A stretch of DNA of 64,000 nucleotides, from the NCBI RefSeq assembly GCF_018919395.1, contig NZ_JAHLME010000001.1, positions 744,001 to 808,000 on the forward strand, given 5' to 3'. This document shows, piece after piece, positions 39,193 through 50,261 of the stretch (positions are counted from its first letter, which is position 1; the number at the start of each line of letters is the position of its first letter). The position numbers and the translations under genes are program-made. Source of the stretch: Geomonas azotofigens (GTDB lineage Bacteria > Desulfobacterota > Desulfuromonadia > Geobacterales > Geobacteraceae). The notes beneath the pieces were generated by a model. It was not told where the DNA came from and did no database searches. It saw nothing but the letters and a program-made list of their open reading frames with translations.

Positions 39193-39224
39193 AGGGTGCA
39201 TGCCGTTTGGTGTGCACCCTTTAA
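39193..39224 (+). terminator. Possible terminator/attenuator between ybaB and recR
   Basis: AGGGTGCA (39193-39200) pairs with TGCACCCT (39213-39220), followed by a short T/A-rich tail. It is weaker than the other terminators in the window. Confidence 0.45.
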
Positions 39225-39297
39225 TTATCCAATTCTGCGATCAAAATTTTTTTGGTAAAAATAACCAGTAAAAACTTGTTTTATCCATGGTGGGAAT

Positions 39298-39891
39298 ATG
39301 CTACATTTTTCGGGCTCGCTGACCAGGCTGGTGGGAGAACTGAAGAAACTGCCTGGCGTCGGTGAAAAAAGTGCCTTGCGACTCGCCTTTCATCTGCTTA
39401 AATATCCCGGTAATATCGAGGCGTTAGCAGAGAGCCTCGTGCAGGTGAAGGAAAAGGTCCGTTTTTGCTCCCGCTGCTTTGCCATTACCGAGGACGATCC
39501 CTGCTGGATCTGCTCGGGGGAGCGCGACGGCGCCACGCTCTGCGTGGTGGAGGAGCCGCAAGACCTGCTGGCCCTTGAGAGAAGCCGCGCTTTCCGCGGC
39601 CGCTACCACGTGCTGCAGGGGGCGCTTTCACCGTTAAACGGCGTTACACCCCGCGACCTGAGGATCGCCGAACTGATGCAGCGGTTGGAGGGGGGCGAGG
39701 TGCGCGAGGTGCTGATCGCCACCAACTTCACGGTGGAAGGGGAGGCAACGGCACTCTACCTGACCAGGATGATCAAGCCGCTCGGGATCAAGGTGACGCG
39801 TCTGGCGCACGGCATCCCCATCGGCAGCGACCTGGAATACGTGGACGCGGCGACCGTGCAGCGGGCAGTGGAGGGGCGTTCGGAGCTTTAG
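39298..39891 (+). CDS. recR: Recombination protein RecR
   Basis: This 197-residue protein acts in RecFOR gap repair. It has the helix-hairpin-helix region (LKKLPGVGEKSALRLAFHLL), a four-cysteine zinc finger (CSRCFAI...CWIC, about residues 57-72) and a Toprim domain (CVVEEPQDLLALE, and TNFTVEGEATALYL). No good AGGAGG is present; a weak GGTGGG lies upstream of ATG 39298. Confidence 0.96.
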   Translation: MLHFSGSLTRLVGELKKLPGVGEKSALRLAFHLLKYPGNIEALAESLVQVKEKVRFCSRCFAITEDDPCWICSGERDGATLCVVEEPQDLLALERSRAFRGRYHVLQGALSPLNGVTPRDLRIAELMQRLEGGEVREVLIATNFTVEGEATALYLTRMIKPLGIKVTRLAHGIPIGSDLEYVDAATVQRAVEGRSEL

Positions 39892-39968
39892 AGGTCCTTC
39901 CGCGAGTTGGAACTAGAACGATCTTTTACCGTAAAGCCAATTGGATTTTCAAACACAGGAGGAAATCA

Positions 39969-42900
39969 ATGTCCCGCAGAATGGTAACAATCGACGGTAA
40001 CACCGCTGCCGCCCACGTGGCGCACGCCACCAACGAGGTGATCGCCATCTACCCGATCACCCCCTCTTCCGTAATGGGGGAGATCTCGGACGAGAAGAGC
40101 GCCCGGGGCGAGAAGAACATCTGGGGTACCGTCCCCTCGGTCTCGGAACTGCAGTCCGAAGGTGGCGCCTCCGGCGCGGTCCACGGCGCGCTCCAGGCCG
40201 GCGCTCTGACCACCACCTTCACCGCCAGCCAGGGTCTCCTGCTCATGATCCCGAACATGTTCAAGATCGCAGGCGAGCTCACCTCCACCGTGTTCCACAT
40301 CTCGGCGCGCGCCATCTCGGCGGCGGCACTGAACATCTTCGGCGACCACTCCGACGTCATGTCGGCCCGTTCCACCGGCTGGGGCATGATCTGTTCCAAC
40401 AACGTGCAGGAGGTCATGGACTTTGCGCTGATCTCCCAGGCCGCCACCCTCAGGGCGCGCGTCCCGTTCATGCACTACTTCGACGGCTTCAGGACCTCGC
40501 ACGAGGTGCAGAAGGTCGAGGAACTCTCCTTCGACGACATGCGCTTCATGATCAGCGACGAGCTGGTGCAGGCGCACCGGTCACGCGCGCTCACGCCGGA
40601 CCGCCCGGTGCTGCGCGGCACCGCCCAGAACCCGGACGTCTACTTCCAGGGTCGCGAGACCGTGAACGCCTACTACCCGCAGGCGCTCAAGATCGTGCAG
40701 GAGGAGATGGACAAGTTCGCCGGCCTCACCGGCCGCAAGTACTCCGTCGCCGAGTACGTGGGCGCCCCTGACGCCGAGCGCGTCGTCATCGTGATGGGTA
40801 GCGCCGCCGACACGGTCCAGGAGACCCTGGAGACCCTGAACGCCTCCGGCGAGAAGGTGGGTCTCGTGAAGGTGCGCCTGTTCAGGCCGTTCCCGGTCGA
40901 CGCCGTCGCCGCCTGCCTGCCGGCCAGCGTCAAGAAGATCGCGGTGCTCGACCGCACCAAGGAGCCGGGCTCCCTGGGCGAGCCGCTCTATCTCGACGTC
41001 AGGACCGCCATCGGCGAGGCCATGGCTGACGGCAAGACCAATTTCAAGTCCTACCCGATCATCGTGGGCGGCCGCTTCGGCCTGGGCTCCAAGGAGTTCA
41101 CCCCGGGCATGGCCAAGGGTGTGTTCGACAACCTGAAAGCCGACAAGCCGAAGAACCACTTCGTGGTCGGCATCAAGGAAGACGTCACCAACTGCTCGCT
41201 GGACTACGATCCCTCCTTCGTGAACGCCTCCGCCGGAACCTACGCCGCCATGTTCTTCGGCCTGGGCTCGGACGGCACCGTCGGCGCCAACAAGAACTCC
41301 ATCAAGATCATCGGCGAGAACACCGACAACAACGTTCAGGCCTACTTCGTCTACGACTCCAAGAAGGCCGGCACCGTGACCGTCTCGCACCTGCGCTTCG
41401 GCAAGGGCGAGATCCGCTCCCCGTACCTGATCGACCAGGCGGACTTCGTGGCCTGCCACAACTTCTCCTTCCTGGAGAAGTACGACATGCTCTCCCGCGC
41501 CAAGGTGGGGGGCACCTTCCTCCTCTGCTCGCTGACCGACGACAAGGACGCGGTCTGGAACGCGATGCCGGTCGAGGTGCAGCAGCAGATCATCGACAAG
41601 AAGCTCAAGTTCTACGTGATCAACGCTATCGCTCTCGGCGAGAAGCTCGGCCTGGGCGCCAGGATCAACGTGATCATGCAAACCGCCTTTTTCAAGATCT
41701 CCAACATCATGCCGCTCGACGCGGCCATCGCCTCCATCAAGGACGCCATCAAGAAGTCCTACGGCAAGTCCGGTGAGAAGGTGGTCGAGATGAACAACAA
41801 GGCGGTGGACGCAGCTCTCGAGAACATCTTCGAGATCACCGTGCCGGCGACCGCGACCAGCAAGATCAGGAAGCCGGCCGTCGTGAGCGCCCACGCGCCG
41901 CAGTTCGTGCAGGAGGTCACCGCGCAGCTGATCGCCGGCCGCGGCGACGACGTCCCGGTCTCCATGCTCCCGGCCGACGGCACCTTCCCGACCGCGACCT
42001 CGCAGTACGAGAAGCGCAACATCGCCGTCGACATCCCGGTGTGGGATGAGGGCCTCTGCATCCAGTGCGGCATCTGCTCCTTCGTCTGTCCGCACGCCAC
42101 CATCAGGATGAAGGTGTACGACGCCGACAAGCTCGCCGGCGCGCCCGAAACCTTCAAGTCCGCCGACGCCCGCGGCAACGAGTTCAAGGGGATGAAGTGC
42201 ACCATCCAGGTCGCCCCTGAGGACTGCACCGGCTGCGCCGCCTGCGTCGCCAACTGCCCGGCCAAGTCCAAGGACGACCCGAAGCACAAGGCGATCAACA
42301 TGAAGTTCCAGGCGCCGCTCAGGGCCTCCGAGGCCGCCAACTACGAATTCTTCCTCAACCTCCCCGAGACCGACCCGAGCCTCCTGAAGCTCGACACCCT
42401 CAAGGGGAGCCAGCTGGTGCGCCCGCTCTTCGAGTACTCCGGCGCCTGCGCCGGCTGCGGCGAGACCCCGTACCTGAAGCTCATGTCCCAGCTCTTCGGC
42501 GACCGGGCGCTGATCGCCAACGCTACCGGCTGCACCTCGATCTACGGCGGCAACCTGCCGACCACCCCGTGGGCGAAAAACGCCGATGGCCGCGGCCCGG
42601 CCTGGTCCAACTCCCTCTTCGAGGACAACGCCGAGTTCGGCTTCGGCATGAGGCTCGCCGTCGACAAGTTCAACCAGGCGGCGCTGGAACTGATCGACAC
42701 CCTCTCCCTCCCGGCCGACCTGGTCGCCGAGATCAAGGGCGCCGACCAGAAGACCCAGGCGGGCGTCGAGGCGCAGCGTGCCCGCGTGGCCAAGCTGAAG
42801 GAAATCCTGGCCGCTTCCGGCGACGCCGCCGCGAAGAAGCTCCTCTCCATCGCCGATTACCTGGTCAAGAAGTCGGTCTGGATCGTCGGCGGCGACGGCT

Positions 42901-43520
42901 GGGCCTATGACATCGGCTACGGCGGCCTTGACCACGTCATCGCCTCCGGCAAGAACGTGAACCTGCTGGTGCTCGACACCGAGGTCTACTCCAACACCGG
43001 CGGCCAGGCCTCCAAGTCCACCCCGATGGGTGCGGTAGCCCAGTTCGCCGCGGGCGGCAAGCCGCAGGCCAAGAAGGACCTGGCCATGATCGCCATGGCC
43101 TACGGCAACGTCTACGTCGCCAAGGTGTCCCTCTCCAACCCGGCCCAGGTGGTCAAGGCGTTCATGGAAGCCGAGGCGTATGACGGCCCGTCCCTGATCC
43201 TCGCCTACAGCCACTGCATCGCCCACGGCATCGACATGGCCACCGCCGTCGACACCCAGAAGCGCGCCGTCGCCTCCGGCCACTGGCCGCTGGTCCGCTA
43301 CAACCCGGAGCTGGCCGAGCAGGGCAAGAACCCGCTCATCCTGGACAGCAAGGAACCGAGCATCTCTCTCGAGGAGTACGCCTACGGCGAGAACCGCTAC
43401 CGCGTACTGAAGAAGAACAACCCGGAGGCGGCCGCGACTCTCATGGCCCGCTCCTCCGAGCTCACTGCCCGCCGCTTCGATCTGTACAAGCGGATGGCGG
43501 AGATGGACTTCGGCAAATAA
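39969..43520 (+). CDS. nifJ: Pyruvate:ferredoxin (flavodoxin) oxidoreductase, single-chain
   Basis: This 1183-residue homodimeric-type enzyme interconverts pyruvate with acetyl-CoA, CO2 and reduced ferredoxin. The N-terminal pyrimidine-binding domain begins at residue 1 (IAIYPITPSSVMGE). A gamma domain follows around 420-630 and two [4Fe-4S] motifs lie at about 695-760 (CIQCGICSFVCP and CTGCAACVANCP). The C-terminal thiamine diphosphate domain has CAGCGETPYLKL, GGDGWAYDIGYGGLDH and NTGGQASKSTPMG. AGGAGG precedes the ATG. Codon use is strongly biased to C-ending codons, suggesting high expression. I find no clear terminator after it. Confidence 0.97.
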   Translation: MSRRMVTIDGNTAAAHVAHATNEVIAIYPITPSSVMGEISDEKSARGEKNIWGTVPSVSELQSEGGASGAVHGALQAGALTTTFTASQGLLLMIPNMFKIAGELTSTVFHISARAISAAALNIFGDHSDVMSARSTGWGMICSNNVQEVMDFALISQAATLRARVPFMHYFDGFRTSHEVQKVEELSFDDMRFMISDELVQAHRSRALTPDRPVLRGTAQNPDVYFQGRETVNAYYPQALKIVQEEMDKFAGLTGRKYSVAEYVGAPDAERVVIVMGSAADTVQETLETLNASGEKVGLVKVRLFRPFPVDAVAACLPASVKKIAVLDRTKEPGSLGEPLYLDVRTAIGEAMADGKTNFKSYPIIVGGRFGLGSKEFTPGMAKGVFDNLKADKPKNHFVVGIKEDVTNCSLDYDPSFVNASAGTYAAMFFGLGSDGTVGANKNSIKIIGENTDNNVQAYFVYDSKKAGTVTVSHLRFGKGEIRSPYLIDQADFVACHNFSFLEKYDMLSRAKVGGTFLLCSLTDDKDAVWNAMPVEVQQQIIDKKLKFYVINAIALGEKLGLGARINVIMQTAFFKISNIMPLDAAIASIKDAIKKSYGKSGEKVVEMNNKAVDAALENIFEITVPATATSKIRKPAVVSAHAPQFVQEVTAQLIAGRGDDVPVSMLPADGTFPTATSQYEKRNIAVDIPVWDEGLCIQCGICSFVCPHATIRMKVYDADKLAGAPETFKSADARGNEFKGMKCTIQVAPEDCTGCAACVANCPAKSKDDPKHKAINMKFQAPLRASEAANYEFFLNLPETDPSLLKLDTLKGSQLVRPLFEYSGACAGCGETPYLKLMSQLFGDRALIANATGCTSIYGGNLPTTPWAKNADGRGPAWSNSLFEDNAEFGFGMRLAVDKFNQAALELIDTLSLPADLVAEIKGADQKTQAGVEAQRARVAKLKEILAASGDAAAKKLLSIADYLVKKSVWIVGGDGWAYDIGYGGLDHVIASGKNVNLLVLDTEVYSNTGGQASKSTPMGAVAQFAAGGKPQAKKDLAMIAMAYGNVYVAKVSLSNPAQVVKAFMEAEAYDGPSLILAYSHCIAHGIDMATAVDTQKRAVASGHWPLVRYNPELAEQGKNPLILDSKEPSISLEEYAYGENRYRVLKKNNPEAAATLMARSSELTARRFDLYKRMAEMDFGK

Positions 43521-43539
43521 AAAAATCTAACAAAAGCGC

Positions 43540-43568
43540 TTGACAGGGACCAGACCCGTGCATAAAAT
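43540..43568 (+). promoter_or_regulatory. Strong sigma-70 promoter for the cold-shock gene
   Basis: A perfect TTGACA (43540-43545) and TAAAAT (43563-43568) are 17 bp apart. It leaves a 5' leader of about 55 nt before the ATG. Confidence 0.75.
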
Positions 43569-43630
43569 CTTTACCTGTGTCGGGGATGGTCCCGCAATCA
43601 CGTAAAAGAGTAGTAACAGGAGAAGTCGTA

Positions 43631-43831
43631 ATGGCAAAAGGTGTAGTGAAGTGGTTCAATGACAGCAAGGGTTTTGGTTTCATCGAGCAGGAGAACGGCG
43701 AGGATGTGTTCGTACACTTCTCCGCCATCCAGTCTGATGGGTTCAAGTCCCTGGCAGAGGGCGATTCCGTAACTTTCGACGTGCAGCAGGGGCCGAAAGG
43801 TCTCCAGGCAGCCAACGTAGTCAGGGTTTAA
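43631..43831 (+). CDS. Cold-shock domain protein (CspA family)
   Basis: The 66-residue protein is one cold-shock domain with both RNA-binding motifs (KGFGFIEQ and DVFVHFSAI). It starts [18 protein letters not shown] at ATG 43631 with AGGAG upstream. It has its own strong promoter and terminator. Such proteins act as RNA chaperones. Confidence 0.97.
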   Translation: MAKGVVKWFNDSKGFGFIEQENGEDVFVHFSAIQSDGFKSLAEGDSVTFDVQQGPKGLQAANVVRV

Positions 43832-43851
43832 AGTCATCCTTTAAACGACGA

Positions 43852-43888
43852 AAAGCCCCCGGGGGATACCCCGGGGGCTTTTTTTTAT
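43852..43888 (+). terminator. Strong intrinsic terminator after the cold-shock gene
   Basis: A near-perfect stem AAAGCCCCCGGGG / CCCCGGGGGCTTT is followed by eight T. Confidence 0.92.
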
Positions 43889-43909
43889 TTACTGCTGCAG
43901 GTGAGGTAC

Positions 43910-43934
43910 TTCCCCCTCCCGCAAGGGGGGAGGA
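43910..43934. repeat. Short GC-rich palindrome
   Basis: CCCCCTCCCGCAAGGGGGGAGG is a single hairpin of the same style as the nuo-gap repeats. Confidence 0.45.
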
Positions 43935-43980
43935 CCGGTCAGCGCGGACGACATGAACAGGTTTAGACACTCGGCTCTTT

Positions 43981-44658
43981 TTACTCGATGCAGTTCCCCA
44001 CCGACCCAGCCCGGCAGATGGTCTTGTCGGTCCACATGGCGCCGTCGAGCTTGGCGCCGGCGAGCCTGGTGCCCCTGATGCGCGCCTGGTTCAGCGACGC
44101 GCCGCGCAGGTTGGCGCCGGTCAGGTCGGCCAGCTCCAGGTCGGTCTCGGAGAGGTCGGCGCGCTCCAGGTTGACCGACTGCAGGTTGGCGCGGTTGAAC
44201 TTGGCGCCGGTCAGATCGTAGCCGGTCAGGTTGAGGCCGCTTAAGTCGGCGCCGGCAAAGTCGCGGCTGCCGGCCAGCACCCCCTGGACCTCGGCCTGCG
44301 TCATGCGGCGCTCCAGCACCTTGGCCTTGACGGCCACGGCCCCCTTCCCGTTACCCTTCCCGTTACTCTTCCGGGCCACCTTTCCCCTTTTATCATGCTT
44401 CTTGAGTTTCCCCGCCGCGCTCTTCATCCCCGTCGTTTTCTTGGACACCTGTGCCGCCGGCTTGCCCGACTCCACCTCCCTGGCGAGTGCGGCGAGTTTC
44501 GCCTCCGCGGCCTTGAGGGTCTGCGCCTCGGCCGCGTCCTCCTTGGTTGCCGGTGCCGGCGCGGGTGCGGCGGCCTGGGCGTGCAGGGAGGGGACTGCGG
44601 CACAAAGCCAGGCTGCCAGGGTGAAGGGTGCGATATGCGCTGCAAGATGGCGGTTCAT
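43981..44658 (-). CDS. Exported pentapeptide-repeat protein
   Basis: The 225-residue protein has a signal peptide (residues 1-28, ending SLHAQA), a Lys/Ala-rich middle region (about 40-115), and a pentapeptide-repeat domain from about 130 to 205 (ADLSGLNLTGYDLTGAKF, ANLQSVNLERADLSETDL), which forms a right-handed beta helix. It ends with a small Cys-containing tail (CRAGSVGNCIE). Function is unknown; secretion suggests an envelope role. Confidence 0.8.
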   Translation of the reverse strand: MNRHLAAHIAPFTLAAWLCAAVPSLHAQAAAPAPAPATKEDAAEAQTLKAAEAKLAALAREVESGKPAAQVSKKTTGMKSAAGKLKKHDKRGKVARKSNGKGNGKGAVAVKAKVLERRMTQAEVQGVLAGSRDFAGADLSGLNLTGYDLTGAKFNRANLQSVNLERADLSETDLELADLTGANLRGASLNQARIRGTRLAGAKLDGAMWTDKTICRAGSVGNCIE

Positions 44659-44871
44659 GGGCGCCTCCGTGTTCTTTGGCTTTCCGGCCGGGCCGGAGCG
44701 TTGCTCATTCCCTTATCGGCGGCTTTCGCAAAAGCTGAAGGTCTCTGTCTTGCGGTAGCGGCGGCCTTCTCATTATAATGAAGCAGGCGGCTGCAAAATG
44801 AAGGGCGTATGTGCTATATTTTACTGCTGCGCGCCTGACCGGCGCTTGAGCGACATGGAAACGGGAGCATC

Positions 44872-47709
<2,838 letters not shown>

Positions 47710-47727
47710 AGAAGGGGAGGTCGGGTC

Positions 47728-47892
47728 ATGGCGGGCAAAGAAAACTGCGGTCACGACGACAACGGGGGCAAGGGGTGTGCGGCCTGCCGCCGCGAGGAAG
47801 TCTTTCCCTACTGGTGCCAGTCCTGCCAGCGCCCGGTCCCGGAGAAGCGCTGTCCGTACTGCGGATTGAAGGCGCAGAAAAAGAAGGATTGA
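47728..47892 (+). CDS. Small zinc-ribbon protein, 54 residues
   Basis: A short gene starts 18 bp after uvrA, with GGGGAGG 8 bases before its ATG. It carries three CxxC pairs (CAAC, CQSC, CPYC) plus an early CGH, the pattern of a zinc ribbon, and ends in a basic tail KAQKKKD. Close spacing suggests co-transcription with uvrA. It is short enough to be missed by length cut-offs. Function unknown; small zinc ribbons often bind nucleic acid or proteins. Confidence 0.75.
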   Translation: MAGKENCGHDDNGGKGCAACRREEVFPYWCQSCQRPVPEKRCPYCGLKAQKKKD

Positions 47893-47967
47893 CGGGCGGG
47901 ACTTGGCGCGGAACTGCGTTATAATCTGCTCGTTGCGGTTCGGGGACGTATCAAAAAGGATTGCCCC

Positions 47968-48537
47968 ATGTGCTCGAATTCAGTAAAGAAAACGATCCTG
48001 TTCCTGCTCCTGGCGACGCAAGTCGGCTGCGCCAACCTGCTGCCGCGCAGCAAGGCGATCACCGAGTCCCCCTGGGAGGAGTACGAAGCTGCCAAGGCCT
48101 CCTACGACAACATCATCGTAGGGAAGACCACGGTGGAGGATCTGCAGAAGCTCGGCTTCGACATCAAGGCCTCCCCCAACATCAAGATCCTCAACTACCT
48201 CGACATCGCGGCCATGCTGCAGGGGATGCCCTCCAAGGATCTCGACCCGGGGCTGCAGGCCTGCCTGCGGGCGCGGTCCGACTGCCGCGCCTACGTCTTC
48301 GAGCCCAAGAGGAGCTACAGCAAACGGGTCGGTAACTTCTGGCTCGACATCTTCAACTTCAAGCGCAAAACCCACGAGACCGGGTGGCGCTTCAAGGCCC
48401 TGGTGGTTTTCGTGAACCACCACGTCGCCTACAAGCTTTCCAGCGGCGAGCCCAAGAACGACCAGATGACCGACCAGGTCAACCCGCTGGGGCCGTTCCA
48501 GGCGCCGGCGGACATATTCACCAAGGCTCTTTTCTAG
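47968..48537 (+). CDS. Putative lipoprotein
   Basis: The 189-residue protein has a lipoprotein signal peptide with the cysteine at residue 21 (LLATQVGCANL). The following segment (YDNIIVGKTTVEDLQKLGFD) resembles the start of a SmpA/BamE-like fold, but I do not assign it there. The remainder has no recognisable domain. It is the second or third gene after uvrA and ends at a strong terminator. Confidence 0.7.
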   Translation: MCSNSVKKTILFLLLATQVGCANLLPRSKAITESPWEEYEAAKASYDNIIVGKTTVEDLQKLGFDIKASPNIKILNYLDIAAMLQGMPSKDLDPGLQACLRARSDCRAYVFEPKRSYSKRVGNFWLDIFNFKRKTHETGWRFKALVVFVNHHVAYKLSSGEPKNDQMTDQVNPLGPFQAPADIFTKALF

Positions 48538-48561
48538 TTCATGGGACGGGGCCGTTCCCCT

Positions 48562-48597
48562 GGCCTGCTGCGCGGTTGCGCGGCAGGCCTTTTTTGT
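48562..48597 (+). terminator. Intrinsic terminator after the lipoprotein gene
   Basis: GGCCTGC and GCAGGCC arms (48562-48589) with an inner GCGC pairing are followed by six T. Confidence 0.85.
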
Positions 48598-48695
48598 CGG
48601 CAAGCGGAAAGGGGCCGCCGGCGCGTCACACCCCTTGGTTCCCAGGGCGATTGGTGCTATTGTGCCTGAGCCAACAAAACGCCGGAGAGGACCTT

Positions 48696-49682
48696 ATGCA
48701 CGATGCCCAGCACCCGTTCCATACCCTGACCCCCAACTTCATCATGGACGCCGTGGAGAGCCAGGGATACCGCTGTGACTGCCGCACCTCGGCCCTGAAC
48801 AGCTACGAGAACCGCGTCTACCAGGTGGGGATCGAGGAAGACAAGCCGCTCATCGCCAAGTTCTACCGTCCCGGACGCTGGAGCGACGAGCAGATCGTCG
48901 AGGAGCACCGCTTCTGCCTGGAGCTGGCCGAGCACGAGCTTTCCGTGGTGCCTCCCCTGGCCAACCCGTCCGGTGAAACCCTCTTCCACTATAAGGGGTT
49001 CCGTTTCGCGCTCTACCCGCGCCAGGGGGGGCACGCCCCCGAATTCGACAACGACGGGAACTTGCTCATCCTGGGGCGCATGCTGGGGCGCATCCACAGT
49101 ATCGGGGCGGTACGCCCGTTTTCGCACCGCCCCTCCCTGGACAGCCGCGACTTCGGCCACGACAGCGTGGCCCTGATCCAGGAGCGCTTCATCCCGCAGG
49201 AGTACCGGGAGAGCTACCAGGCGGTCACCAGTCAGCTGTTGCAGGTGGTGGACGAGGCCTTCGCCTCGGTGCCGCAGGTGCGCTACATCCGCGCCCACGG
49301 GGACTGCCATGCCGGCAACATCCTCTGGCGCGACGACGCCCCCCATTTCGTCGATTTCGACGACGCGCGCATGGCCCCGGCGGTGCAGGACCTCTGGATG
49401 ATGCTCTCCGGCGACCGGCCGCGCCAGCTGGCCCAACTCGCCCAGTTGATCAAGGGGTACGAGGAGTTCTGCGACTTCAACCCGGCCGAGCTGCGCCTGG
49501 TCGAGGCGCTGCGTTCCCTGCGCATGCTGCACTACAGCGCCTGGCTGGCGCGCCGGTGGGACGACCCCGCTTTCCCCACCGCCTTTCCCTGGTTCAACAC
49601 GGTGCGCTACTGGGGAGAGCACATCCTGCAGTTGCGCGAACAGCTCGCGGCGCTCGAAGAGCCGCCGCTGCAACTCCCCTAG
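48696..49682 (+). CDS. SrkA/YihE-type stress-response kinase
   Basis: This 328-residue protein of the aminoglycoside-phosphotransferase-like kinase fold matches SrkA in length and motifs: ALNSYENRVYQVG near residue 30 (ATP-binding loop), IAKFYRPGRWS, the catalytic loop IRAHGDCHAGNILW (around 200) and metal site VDFDDARM (around 218). SrkA protects against oxidative stress in E. coli. I chose ATG 48696 with GGAGAGG upstream; the frame is open far upstream but without a start signal. Monocistronic. Confidence 0.88.
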   Translation: MHDAQHPFHTLTPNFIMDAVESQGYRCDCRTSALNSYENRVYQVGIEEDKPLIAKFYRPGRWSDEQIVEEHRFCLELAEHELSVVPPLANPSGETLFHYKGFRFALYPRQGGHAPEFDNDGNLLILGRMLGRIHSIGAVRPFSHRPSLDSRDFGHDSVALIQERFIPQEYRESYQAVTSQLLQVVDEAFASVPQVRYIRAHGDCHAGNILWRDDAPHFVDFDDARMAPAVQDLWMMLSGDRPRQLAQLAQLIKGYEEFCDFNPAELRLVEALRSLRMLHYSAWLARRWDDPAFPTAFPWFNTVRYWGEHILQLREQLAALEEPPLQLP

Positions 49683-49705
49683 CACGGGGCAAACGCGAAA
49701 CGAAG

Positions 49706-49738
49706 AAGAGGCGGCCGGGAATCCCGGCCGCCTCTTTT
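49706..49738. terminator. Bidirectional terminator between srkA-like gene and minus-strand operon
   Basis: A perfect 15-bp stem (AAGAGGCGGCCGGGA and its complement, 49706-49720 and 49722-49736), with T-rich sequence following. It is shared by convergent units. Confidence 0.88.
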
Positions 49739-49766
49739 CATGATCGATGCGGTGTCATAGCGTTTG

Positions 49767-50261
49767 CTAGCGCGCTTTCTTCTCCAACTCCTGGTCGAGG
49801 GTCTTCAACTGCTCGATGCGCTGGTTCAGCTCGCCGATCTCCCGGCTCAAAGCCTGGTTGGTTCCCTTGAGCGCCTTGTTCTGGCGCCGCTGCTCTTCAA
49901 GCAGGTTGGCCAGTTCGCTGACCGGGGCCGCCAGCGCGGTCCACGGGCTGGCCGGGTACTCCTTTTTCAGCCGTTTCAGCAGCTGCTGCGCCTGCGCCGA
50001 CCCCGGTTTCGACCTAAGGGTGAGGAGCGCCAGGCGAAAGAGTGCCTCGTCGGTCACCCCGGCGACGGCGGGGCCGCTGCAGATGCCGTCCAGCACGTGG
50101 GCGGCGCCGTGGCTGTCCCCCTCCCTGAGCATGGTGTCGGCCTGCGCCAGCTGCCTTGATCCATGGTAACGATCGAGGAAGCCTCCCTCCCTCGGACCCG
50201 TGGTGGCGCACCCGGCGCAAAGGAGCGCGGCGAGGCAGATGAAGCGGGCGACGTTTCTCAT
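49767..50261 (-). CDS. Lipoprotein with coiled-coil C-terminus
   Basis: The 164-residue protein starts with a lipoprotein signal (LAALLCAGCATTG, cysteine 18). It has a helical middle part resembling a tetratricopeptide-like arrangement (DTMLREGDSHGAAHVLDGIC) and a C-terminal coiled coil (about 110-160). Its ATG overlaps the GGDEF gene stop (ATGA), so translation is likely coupled. The pairing of a membrane GGDEF protein with a lipoprotein may mean joint function, but that is inference. Confidence 0.7.
   Translation of the reverse strand: MRNVARFICLAALLCAGCATTGPREGGFLDRYHGSRQLAQADTMLREGDSHGAAHVLDGICSGPAVAGVTDEALFRLALLTLRSKPGSAQAQQLLKRLKKEYPASPWTALAAPVSELANLLEEQRRQNKALKGTNQALSREIGELNQRIEQLKTLDQELEKKAR

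Noticed and set aside
40581-43283. 900-residue open frame antisense to the PFOR gene
   Set aside because: The PFOR gene has very strong C-ending codon bias, which suppresses stops on the other strand. Low-complexity Gly/Val/Asp content indicates a shadow.
43569-43630. Riboswitch or GEMM-type cyclic-dinucleotide sensor in the cold-shock leader
   Set aside because: I looked for GEMM-like consensus here and upstream of the DUF4402 locus, because the organism type is rich in such switches, but found no matching core.
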